DNA from: Candidatus Falkowiibacteriota bacterium
GTDB taxonomy: Bacteria > Patescibacteriota > Patescibacteriia > Patescibacteriales > GWC2-42-12
Reading direction: 5' to 3'
Length of the DNA stretch: 6,496 nucleotides
Assembly (NCBI GenBank): GCA_016208065.1
Contig: JACQYU010000034.1
Coordinates: 1-6,496 of the forward strand
Positions 1-5,825 of this stretch are shown here, in pieces. The notes beneath the pieces were generated by a model. That model searched no databases, was not told the origin of the DNA, and saw only the letters and a program-made list of their open reading frames with translations. A program made the translations under genes and the position numbers. Every line of letters begins with the position of its first letter. Position 1 is the first letter of the stretch.

Positions 1-2
1 AA

Positions 3-467
3 CTTATTGAGGAAAAAAAATTAAAAAGCGAGGAGCTTGAAGGCTGGGCCATCGCTAAGTTTTTGCAAACGCCTGACGAAAAATTTATAGAGCAGGGTGT
101 GCCTCTGCTGCGCGAAGTCGCGGCCAGAATGGCGCATAGATTATCTACCAGCCTTAGGATGTCTGAAAAAATATTTAAAAATCTGGAAATGAAAGTAAAT
201 AATTTTACCCATGGGCCGAACGCGGAATGTTTATTAAAATATGTTATTAAAAATAACGGTAAATCCGGCTTTAATGATGTCGCGGAAATCGGCGGAGCGT
301 TCAAGACCGGAGAAAACGTTGACTTTATAATAGAGCGGGACGAAACCGGATTATTAAAACCCATAAAAATAAATTTGCGCGGGCAAGAATACGATTTTGA
401 CATGGAAGAGTTTAATAAGCTTAGAGAAGAATATAACGAAAAAAAACAGCAAGAGAAAAAGCAATAA
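3..467 (+). CDS. Unrecognised protein, 3' part only (154 residues visible)
   Basis: The reading frame is open from the first bases of the window and ends at TAA (465-467), so the true start lies upstream. The TTG at 63 is not a credible start because the 20 codons before it read as ordinary protein (ending LEGWAIAKFLQ) and run straight on. The visible part is hydrophilic and has no transmembrane segment. A mainly helical first half (about residues 1-75 of the visible part, with a REVAARMAHRLS stretch) is followed by a shorter part that looks beta-rich (around VDFIIERDETGLLKPIKI). The tail is strongly charged, rich in Lys, Glu and Gln. I do not recognise the family and see no catalytic motif or metal site. 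It is the only + strand gene here and converges on the - strand cluster across a shared terminator, so it belongs to a different transcription unit. Confidence is high that it is coding and low on any function. Confidence 0.8.
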   Translation, partial: LIEEKKLKSEELEGWAIAKFLQTPDEKFIEQGVPLLREVAARMAHRLSTSLRMSEKIFKNLEMKVNNFTHGPNAECLLKYVIKNNGKSGFNDVAEIGGAFKTGENVDFIIERDETGLLKPIKINLRGQEYDFDMEEFNKLREEYNEKKQQEKKQ

Positions 468-490
468 TCCAAAATATCCGAATTTTATAT

Positions 491-519
491 AAAATACCGC
501 TTAAGCCAAGCGGTGTTTT
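491..519. terminator. Bidirectional Rho-independent terminator between convergent genes
   Basis: A 12-bp stem (491-502 with 508-519, including one G-U pair) closes a 5-nt loop AAGCC. The stem has a GC-rich centre (ACCGCTT/AAGCGGT) flanked by A and T runs. On the + strand it is followed by TTTT and a further T-rich stretch. On the - strand the exit side is also T-rich. It lies 23 nt after the + strand stop at 467 and 12 nt past the - strand stop at 532, so it can end transcription from both sides. Confidence 0.85.
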
Positions 520-531
520 ATTTTAAAATTT

Positions 532-2004
532 TTATTTATCCGCCGTAGCCTTCCGGCGAAGGTGGACTACCCCCTTATTCGCGTCAACTTCAACCAAATC
601 GCCGTCACGCAAAACTTTAGTGGCAACGCGGGTGCCGATGACGCAAGGCTTTTTCATTTCCCGCGCCACGATAGCGGCGTGAGAAGTAATGCCGCCCTGA
701 TCAGTAACAAAAGCGGCGGCTTTTTCCATGGCGGGCAGAAGATCTGGATTGGTAGTGGTGGCGATTAAAATATCTCCTCGATTAACTTTATTTAAATCTT
801 TACTGGAAAATATAATGCGCGCCTTACCTATAGCCTTCCCGGGGAAAGCGACATTGCCGGAAATTTCTTGGCGGTTCGTCGCGCTTTCTTCAATTAAAAC
901 TTTCTTTAAAAACATTTTTGCTTTATTTTTTTCGACAAATTTAACTTTATTTTTTTCAGTCACTCTAAGTAAAAATCTGGAGCGTTTTAATCCGGAATTT
1001 AAATTTGCCGCGCCGGTTCGGATAAATTTTAAAATTTCTTCCCTGTCGGCATAATGAAACCATGCTAAAGGAATATGGTATTGTTTGCTTAAACGCTTAA
1101 AAATTCCGTCCATTACCCAATGGAAATAATGGCGGATATCAACCCGATAGGCTTTTAAGCGCATAATTTTCTTGGCCGCGTAAAATAATTTTCTTTCCTG
1201 GCCGGTTAAACCGAGTTTTTTTTCAATTAAAATTTGCTTTAAATGAATTTTTTTAAAATAATTGAGGTGCTCTTGATATTGGCGAAAAGGAGAATTATTG
1301 TATATTTTTTTCAATGCGTCGGAAAAATATTTGGCGGTTAGCGCCGGCCCTTTATAGCCATATTGGGCTGACGCGTATTTTTTAACATGCTTTTTAAAAT
1401 TTTTACTGATAACCGCTTGTTGATAGGTTTTATATTTTTTAGCTATCTTTAGTAATGATTTTTTCTCATGCCAAACCTTCGTGGGCATAGTCGGAGTAAT
1501 AAGCAAACTCATAATTTCTTGCGCTTGATCGGCCGGCAAAAATTTTTTGAGTAAAATTTTTTCCAGATGCTTTGTCAGTAAAGCATATTCCACATCGCAA
1601 AAAACTACAACAAAACCCAAACAATTTAAACGCATAAAATCTTGCCAAACTTTTTCTAATTCTTTCGCCAGATAATCATTCTTTAAAGAAATAGCTTCTT
1701 CAAGTTTTTTACAGCGAGCCAAAACTTTTTTTCCAAAATATTTATGCAGTCGTTCAATCTCGGCGAGTTGATATGAACCATTTTTCATTTTTCTTAAAGA
1801 ACTCTCTGCTAGCGCTAAAATATTATCCGGATTAGCCGCCCAGCGCCCATGCTCGCCCTCCATTATTATGATTTCCGCATCAAACGACAACTCTAAAAAA
1901 CGTTTAATGTACGGCAATTTAAAAAAACCGTCGGCAACCATGCTCCAGGAGAAATAATTTGCGCCATGCTCATCAATTATTATTTTAGCGAACTTTTCTT
2001 TCAT
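532..2004 (-). CDS. PEP-utiliser phosphohistidine (mobile) domain protein, paralog B
   Basis: This 490-residue protein has a long N-terminal region (about 1-380) and a C-terminal PEP-utilising-enzyme mobile domain (about 383-480). The C-terminal domain carries the swivelling-domain signature GGITSHAAIVARE, in which His442 aligns with the phosphorylated histidine of PEP synthase, PPDK and rifampicin phosphotransferase. It ends with the usual GDLVEVDANKGVV strand. The N-terminal region is Lys-rich and probably helical, with no signal peptide or membrane segment, so the protein should be cytoplasmic. No ATP-grasp (PPDK N-terminal) domain and no PEP/pyruvate TIM barrel are present, so it cannot perform a full PEP synthase reaction alone. 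The N-terminal region may be a substrate- or partner-binding domain comparable in position to the middle domain of rifampicin phosphotransferase, but that is inference. It is the last gene of the cluster, starting 13 nt after its paralog. The ATG at 2004 has no clear Shine-Dalgarno sequence. The mobile domain call is firm and the substrate unknown. Confidence 0.85.
   Translation of the reverse strand: MKEKFAKIIIDEHGANYFSWSMVADGFFKLPYIKRFLELSFDAEIIIMEGEHGRWAANPDNILALAESSLRKMKNGSYQLAEIERLHKYFGKKVLARCKKLEEAISLKNDYLAKELEKVWQDFMRLNCLGFVVVFCDVEYALLTKHLEKILLKKFLPADQAQEIMSLLITPTMPTKVWHEKKSLLKIAKKYKTYQQAVISKNFKKHVKKYASAQYGYKGPALTAKYFSDALKKIYNNSPFRQYQEHLNYFKKIHLKQILIEKKLGLTGQERKLFYAAKKIMRLKAYRVDIRHYFHWVMDGIFKRLSKQYHIPLAWFHYADREEILKFIRTGAANLNSGLKRSRFLLRVTEKNKVKFVEKNKAKMFLKKVLIEESATNRQEISGNVAFPGKAIGKARIIFSSKDLNKVNRGDILIATTTNPDLLPAMEKAAAFVTDQGGITSHAAIVAREMKKPCVIGTRVATKVLRDGDLVEVDANKGVVHLRRKATADK
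566..621. repeat. Near-identical paralog segment, copy in paralog B
   Basis: These 56 nt match 2037-2092 at 53 positions with no gap. They encode the TKVLRDGDLVEVDA(N/D)KGVV end of the mobile domain. Similarity continues colinearly (constant offset of 1471) through the phosphohistidine motif but fades toward the N-terminal regions. Confidence 0.85.
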
Positions 2005-2017
2005 ATTTAAACTGCGT

Positions 2018-3565
2018 TTATTTATTTAATTTTTTTACTACCCCCTTATCCGCGTCAACTTCAACTAAATCTCCGTCACGCAAAACTTTAGTCGCGATTT
2101 TCGTGCCGACGATACAGGGAGTTTTTAATTCCCGCGCCACAATAGCGGCATGGCAGGTAATGCCGCCGTCATCGGTAATAATGGCGGCCGCCTTTTTCAT
2201 GGCCGGAACTAAAGATGGAAAAGTCGTATGCGATACCATAATATCGCCTTTTTCAATTTTAACCATCTCTTCCGGCAAATTTATAATTTTAACCTTGCCC
2301 TTAATTTTACCGGCATAAGCGCCAGTGCCGCTTAACTCATTAACTTTTATTATCTTCTCTTTTTCTAAAATCAGCTTGCTTAGAAAATTTTTGGCTTTTT
2401 GGCCGGAATAAATATAGCCCTTTTCTCCTTTTTGATATAAAACGCTGAATTTTATCCGCTGATTAATAACTTCCGGATCAAACTCTTTCTTTCTTAAAGC
2501 CGGCGCGATTTCCCAAAAACCCATCATCCAAACCTGGTTTAAAGACAGGCCTAAGCGCCGGCCGATTTCTTTATATAAATTTTCCGCCGCGAAACAGCCG
2601 TGAAACCAGCAGTCTTTACGGAAAGATTTTAAATAAATTATATCAGCCGCGATATTAAATAAATGATTGTCAAAAGAGCTGATTTTTAATTTTTTAACAA
2701 TGGCTTGCTTCTTATTTTTTATCTCCTCGGGTTCGGCTAAAAGCCGCTTTAATTCCTTGCCCGCATCAATTTTTTGCCGGATAATACCGGACCAAATTTC
2801 TAAATAATAGCTTAAATCATACGCCGGCCATCTATAAGTATATGGCGCCCATCGCCATTTTTTATAATGGTTAACAATTTTTCTTTTTAAGCTTTTATTG
2901 ATATTCACTAGGCCGGCTTCAATTTTTTCAAGGCTTTTCTCTAGAAAAATTTTTCTGGCTTGAGCGTCATTGTTTATTAATAAAACAATTTTTAATGACT
3001 CAATTTCTTCCTTAGCCGCGAAACTTCGCTTTGCCGGCGTAGTCATAAGGCTAAACGCTTCAACGGGATTAATTTTTAACTTCTGTTTCTTTAAAATATT
3101 ATGAATCCTGCCGAGCAAAAATTTTGAAAAATCTTCTCCGTCAGAATCTATAAACCAGGTAGTCGGTATCGCCCAGCCGTGGCTATAAATTAATAACTTT
3201 GACCACTTTTCATAAATTTTTATTAACTGCTTATTGCTTAATAATTTTAAACTGATTTTTTGTATTTCTTTAGCATACTTAAAAAATTCCTTATTATATT
3301 TAACCGCTTGGGCGTGAATCGCGTCAATCTTATCCGGCTCATTTAAAATAACCTCCAAGGTTTTATCAACTAAAGCGCGCAATCCTTCGCGCTTAAAATA
3401 AGTGCCGATATTGTCAGCGCCCTTCTGAACCCAAATAGCTTCGGTTAAAACGCGCTTATTAACCGTAATATTCTGCAATTTCATCATGTCATACAAAGCC
3501 GGCGAGCCCATTTGAAAGTGTGTCCGCCTGATTTCAAAATTTTTCCGCCAAATTTCACTCTTCAT
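2018..3565 (-). CDS. PEP-utiliser phosphohistidine (mobile) domain protein, paralog A
   Basis: This 515-residue protein has the same architecture as the gene downstream. An N-terminal, probably helical region (about 1-410) is followed by a PEP-utiliser mobile domain (about 413-510). The catalytic signature reads GGITCHAAIVARE with His472 as the predicted phosphorylated residue; the TCH form is the one usual in PEP synthases. Full-length paralogy with its neighbour shows in scattered N-terminal matches, such as SLMTTPAKRSF against SLLITPTMPTK, and KKWRWAPYTYRWPAYD against KKYASAQYGYKGPALT. The mobile domains are far more alike than the N-terminal regions. There is no ATP-grasp domain, no TIM barrel, no signal peptide and no membrane segment. 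The ATG at 3565 lies 6 nt after the cvpA stop, which implies co-transcription and possibly coupled translation. A GGGGATGA stretch upstream is too far away to be a convincing ribosome site. The domain call is firm. The reaction is unknown; a separately encoded ATP-grasp partner or a regulatory phosphocarrier role are the two obvious options. Confidence 0.85.
   Translation of the reverse strand: MKSEIWRKNFEIRRTHFQMGSPALYDMMKLQNITVNKRVLTEAIWVQKGADNIGTYFKREGLRALVDKTLEVILNEPDKIDAIHAQAVKYNKEFFKYAKEIQKISLKLLSNKQLIKIYEKWSKLLIYSHGWAIPTTWFIDSDGEDFSKFLLGRIHNILKKQKLKINPVEAFSLMTTPAKRSFAAKEEIESLKIVLLINNDAQARKIFLEKSLEKIEAGLVNINKSLKRKIVNHYKKWRWAPYTYRWPAYDLSYYLEIWSGIIRQKIDAGKELKRLLAEPEEIKNKKQAIVKKLKISSFDNHLFNIAADIIYLKSFRKDCWFHGCFAAENLYKEIGRRLGLSLNQVWMMGFWEIAPALRKKEFDPEVINQRIKFSVLYQKGEKGYIYSGQKAKNFLSKLILEKEKIIKVNELSGTGAYAGKIKGKVKIINLPEEMVKIEKGDIMVSHTTFPSLVPAMKKAAAIITDDGGITCHAAIVARELKTPCIVGTKIATKVLRDGDLVEVDADKGVVKKLNK
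2037..2092. repeat. Near-identical paralog segment, copy in paralog A
   Basis: Partner of 566-621, with three substitutions in 56 nt and no gap. It encodes the same C-terminal strand of the mobile domain. Confidence 0.85.
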
Positions 3566-3571
3566 ATAAAA

Positions 3572-4072
3572 CTAAATCATCCCCTTTACCCTGTCTAAGA
3601 GCCCGGGTAAAAGCGGCACGATAATTTTAGTGTAGCTGATTAAAAACGGCGCGACTTTCGAAGCGTTGAGCCAGCCGGAAAAACCAGTTTGAGAAATAAA
3701 TGATAAAATCAAGCCTAAAACCAGACCGCCTTCAATAAAGCCTAAGGCCGCGCCGGAGAGCCGGTTAATGGTTTTTAAAAACGGGATAACGGAAATTAAA
3801 TCAAAAGTTCGGTCAAGCAAAGCGAAAATAAAACCGATTAGCCGGTTAATTAAAGTGAATAAAATAATAAAAATAATAATTTTTCCGGCCAATTCGTGCC
3901 CGAAAAATAAATTTTTTACCCAATCAAAAACGGTTGAATAAAACATAGCCGTAAACCATAAGCCGCCGACCAAGCCGAGTAAAGAGCCGATAGTTCTGAT
4001 CAAACCGAAAAATAAGCCGTAAAAAATAAAACCGGACAGGATGATTAATAAAACAATGTCAAAAATTGTCAT
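3572..4072 (-). CDS. cvpA: CvpA family integral membrane protein
   Basis: This 166-residue, very hydrophobic protein has four predicted membrane helices at about 3-23, 27-47, 61-86 and 104-128, followed by a short amphipathic tail. The pattern fits the CvpA (colicin V production) family: a Gly-rich GLIRTIGSLLGLVGG turn between helices 1 and 2, and the NRLSGAALGFIEGGLVLG signature leading into helix 4. Length is typical for the family. Family members sit in the inner membrane and have been linked to colicin V production and envelope homeostasis, but their biochemical role is not settled. The ATG at 4072 begins an uninterrupted first helix. No good Shine-Dalgarno sequence precedes it. The gene ends in TAG 6 nt before paralog A and probably heads the three-gene run down to the terminator at 491-519. 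A palindromic element ends 36 nt upstream of its start. The family call is strong; the gene symbol is by family only. Confidence 0.85.
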   Translation of the reverse strand: MTIFDIVLLIILSGFIFYGLFFGLIRTIGSLLGLVGGLWFTAMFYSTVFDWVKNLFFGHELAGKIIIFIILFTLINRLIGFIFALLDRTFDLISVIPFLKTINRLSGAALGFIEGGLVLGLILSFISQTGFSGWLNASKVAPFLISYTKIIVPLLPGLLDRVKGMI

Positions 4073-4077
4073 ATATT

Positions 4078-4241
4078 TATATCATGAATTGTGCTAATTA
4101 TAACTATAAGTTTGAGTTAAATTTAGGAAATTTTCGTGCGAGGACTGTTTGAGCCCGAGTAATCTCGGGCGAGTTCCGCAGTAGAAAATTTTCTAAATTT
4201 AACTCAAACTAAAATGACTACTTAGCATAATTCATAATATA
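4078..4241. repeat. Extended 164-bp inverted repeat around palindromic element copy 1
   Basis: Outside the 102-bp core element, a second pair of arms (4078-4096 and 4223-4241) is complementary at 17 of 19 positions, plus one G-T pair and one C-A mismatch. The outer arms are separated from the inner ones by spacers of exactly 12 nt on each side (4097-4108 and 4211-4222) that do not pair well. The structure fills nearly the whole metG-cvpA gap. An equivalent extension is not evident around copy 2. Confidence 0.7.
4109..4210. repeat. 102-bp palindromic structured element, copy 1
   Basis: Two 27-nt arms (4109-4135 and 4184-4210) pair completely, with a single G-U. They enclose a 48-nt core (4136-4183). 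The core folds into an imperfect hairpin: TGCG (4137-4140) with CGCA (4177-4180), GGACT (4142-4146) with AGTTC (4172-4176), a GTTTGA bulge, then GCCCGAG (4153-4159) with CTCGGGC (4164-4170) around a TAAT loop. The same core, with one compensated base pair changed, occurs in copy 2 (5712-5813), which has the same length and orientation. No flanking target-site duplication is visible. It lies between metG and cvpA, 36 nt upstream of the cvpA start. Function is unknown. Confidence 0.88.
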
Positions 4242-4245
4242 TTAT

Positions 4246-4425
4246 CTATATTCTCGGAAATAGCGGCTCGCCCTTTTTTATCTCTTTGGCGCTGAATTGC
4301 TTGATAATTTTTTCTGACGCAGCCGGCATAAACGGCTTTAATAGGCTTGCTATGTTTAAAATATCCTTTGCTATCGGCTCTAAAATATTTTTTATGGTTT
4401 TTTCCTCATCCAGTTTCCAGGGCTT
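4246..4425 (-). pseudogene. metG: Severed C-terminal part of metG after in-frame stop
   Basis: These 59 codons plus TAG (4246-4248) continue in exactly the frame of metG immediately after the TAA at 4426-4428. They start KPWKLDEE, the conserved helix start usually seen late in MetRS (compare ETKPWKL), continue through LLKPFMPAASEKI, typical of the last helices of the anticodon-binding domain, and end EPLFPRI, a typical MetRS end. The reading is intact and not eroded, so the interruption is recent, a sequencing or assembly error, or bypassed. If UAA is decoded as a stop, this part has no start of its own and is not made. Confidence 0.85.
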
Positions 4426-5682
4426 TTAATCGCTTAAGACCGTATCGCCGGCTCTTAATTTTTCCCATAAAATTTTTAGCGCCTCGTCAAATTTAAAAGC
4501 TTGCATATTTTCAGCGTATTTTTTAATCAGCTTTTTATCACTGCCAACTTCTAAATCTAATCCAATTTTATTTGTTTCCAATAAATTAGAAACTCGCGCC
4601 GCTAAATTGCCTAAGCCGTTGGCTAAATCGGCGTTATATTTATCGTTAAATTTTTCCCAGCTAATATCGCCGTCATGGCCGAAAGCCGTAGCGCCCATAA
4701 TTAAATAGCGAGCGGCATCAACCCCGTATTTTTTTATTAGGTCAGAAGGGGCAATGGCGTTGCCTAAAGACTTGCCCATTTTTTGCCCGTTAACTTGAAA
4801 ATATCCATGAATAAAAATCTTTTTGGGCAAAGGCAGGCCTAAAGACAATAGCATGGCCGGCCAGATAGTGGCGTGCACGCGCAAAATATCTTTGCTCATA
4901 AGCTGAACCGAGGGCGGCCAGAATTTTAAATCCCCCTTCCCCCCTTTATTAAAGGGGGTGGCGCCATCCCAGCCCAAGCCGGTTAAATAGTTTAAAAAGG
5001 CGTCGGCCCAAACATAAACCGTATGCGATTTATCCCAGGGAATCGGTATGCCCCAGTTAACGTTTTTGCGGGAGAATGACACGTCAGCCAACCCCTCCTT
5101 TTCATAGAAACTGACAATTTCATTTTTACGATTTAAAGGCAAAATTTGCAATTCGTCATTCTTGATTTTTTCCAACAATTCGTCCTGATATTTTGATAAT
5201 TTAAAAGTATAGCATTCCTCGCTCATCTTTTCCGGCGCTATCTTATGGTCCTGGCACATGCCGTCGATTAAATCGCGCTCGCTTTTATACTGTTCGCAGC
5301 CGCGGCAATACAAGCCTTCGTATTTACTTAAATAAATATCGCCCTTATCATGCATAAACCGCAAAGCCTTTTGCACGGCTTTTATATGCGCCTCACCGGT
5401 AGTGCGTAAAAAACCGTCATGGGAAATATTTAATTCTTGCCAAGCCTCTTTAAAAGCGTCCGCGATTTTGTCCGCGTATTGCTTTGGTTCCAGCTTCATT
5501 TCTTTGGCTTTAGTTTCAATTTTCGCGCCATGCTCGTCCGTGCCGGTTAAAAAGAAAACCTCCTCGCCTAATTCGCGGTGCCAGCGCGCTAAAACGTCGG
5601 CCGCTATAGTCGTATAAGTATGGCCGATATGCGGCACGTCATTAACGTAATAAACCGGAGTTGTTATATAAAATTTTTTCAT
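4426..5682 (-). CDS. metG: Methionyl-tRNA synthetase, interrupted by an in-frame TAA at codon 419
   Basis: MetRS charges tRNA-Met with methionine in the cytoplasm. The N-terminal Rossmann fold carries the HIGH motif at 18-21 and TDEHG at 48-52. A single zinc knuckle follows (Cys126, Cys129, Cys143, His146), as in the Thermus-type enzyme. The KMSKS loop appears as KMGKS at 301-305, with Gly replacing the first Ser. The helical anticodon-binding domain begins around 345 (KFNDKYNADLANGLGNL). The frame stops at TAA (4426-4428) after 418 residues, but the last 59 codons of a normal MetRS follow in the same frame to 4246, so the full gene would be 478 codons plus stop. Residues 241-252 are encoded by a GC-rich palindrome that looks inserted. 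The ATG at 5682 starts the conserved KKFYITTPVYYVN strand directly. No Shine-Dalgarno sequence is clear. A palindromic element lies on each side of the gene. Identity is certain; whether the gene is broken is open, since MetRS is essential. Confidence 0.95.
   Translation of the reverse strand: MKKFYITTPVYYVNDVPHIGHTYTTIAADVLARWHRELGEEVFFLTGTDEHGAKIETKAKEMKLEPKQYADKIADAFKEAWQELNISHDGFLRTTGEAHIKAVQKALRFMHDKGDIYLSKYEGLYCRGCEQYKSERDLIDGMCQDHKIAPEKMSEECYTFKLSKYQDELLEKIKNDELQILPLNRKNEIVSFYEKEGLADVSFSRKNVNWGIPIPWDKSHTVYVWADAFLNYLTGLGWDGATPFNKGGKGDLKFWPPSVQLMSKDILRVHATIWPAMLLSLGLPLPKKIFIHGYFQVNGQKMGKSLGNAIAPSDLIKKYGVDAARYLIMGATAFGHDGDISWEKFNDKYNADLANGLGNLAARVSNLLETNKIGLDLEVGSDKKLIKKYAENMQAFKFDEALKILWEKLRAGDTVLSD
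4932..4958. repeat. Short GC-rich palindromic repeat inside metG
   Basis: A run CCCCCTT is followed by CCCCCTTT (4940-4947), a 3-nt loop, and AAAGGGGG (4951-4958), an 8-bp perfect stem. The C and G runs contrast with the AT-rich surroundings. On the - strand it encodes a low-complexity TPFNKGGKG segment in a loop that varies in length among MetRS proteins, between the conserved NYLTGLGW and FWPP segments. It resembles an in-frame insertion of a dispersed palindrome, though only one copy is in this window. Confidence 0.55.
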
Positions 5683-5711
5683 ATAAACACAAATTAATGA
5701 GTTTAGCTTAT

Positions 5712-5813
5712 AGCTTGGGCTAAATTTGTAAAATTTTCGTGCGAGGACTGTTTGAGCCTGAGTAATCTCAGGCGAGTTCCGCAGTAGAAAATTTTATGAA
5801 TTTAGCCTAAGCT
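5712..5813. repeat. 102-bp palindromic structured element, copy 2
   Basis: The length and layout match copy 1. Arms 5712-5738 and 5787-5813 pair over all 27 positions if three G-U pairs are allowed, around a 48-nt core (5739-5786). The core differs from copy 1 at two positions only, 5759 (T for C) and 5770 (A for G), and these two bases pair with each other in the inner hairpin. The arms differ from copy 1 at several positions, with compensating changes on the other side. The element lies between rsmI and metG and ends 29 nt upstream of the metG start. No target-site duplication is visible. Confidence 0.88.
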
Positions 5814-5825
5814 CCGTGTGGTTTT

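Noticed and set aside
63..467. TTG at 63 as the start of the first gene
   Set aside because: The frame is open to base 3 and the upstream codons read as continuous protein; the gene starts outside the window.
532..3565. Full PEP synthase or PPDK split into two genes
   Set aside because: Both genes carry the same mobile domain at the C-terminus and neither carries an ATP-grasp or TIM-barrel domain, so they are paralogs and not two parts of one enzyme.
4097..4102. TATAAT on the - strand as a cvpA promoter -10 box
   Set aside because: The hexamer is perfect and 24 nt from the start codon, but no -35 is recognisable at 16-18 nt spacing and the region is AT-rich, so a chance match is likely. It may still deserve a look since it lies in the unpaired spacer of the palindrome.
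4426..4428. UAA recoded as a sense codon in this organism
   Set aside because: TAA ends the genes at 467, 532, 2018 and 5826 at natural protein ends, and no other gene here contains an internal TAA. The known CPR recoding concerns UGA.
4109..5813. metG as cargo of a composite insertion sequence
   Set aside because: There is no transposase, no target-site duplication around either element, and the repeats are in direct orientation with diverged arms.
4109..5813. CRISPR-like array
   Set aside because: Only two repeat copies, 1.6 kb apart with a gene between them, and no spacers.
5683..5825. T-box or SAM riboswitch controlling metG
   Set aside because: No T-box consensus or S-box core can be found, and the same element also precedes cvpA, which argues against methionine-specific control.
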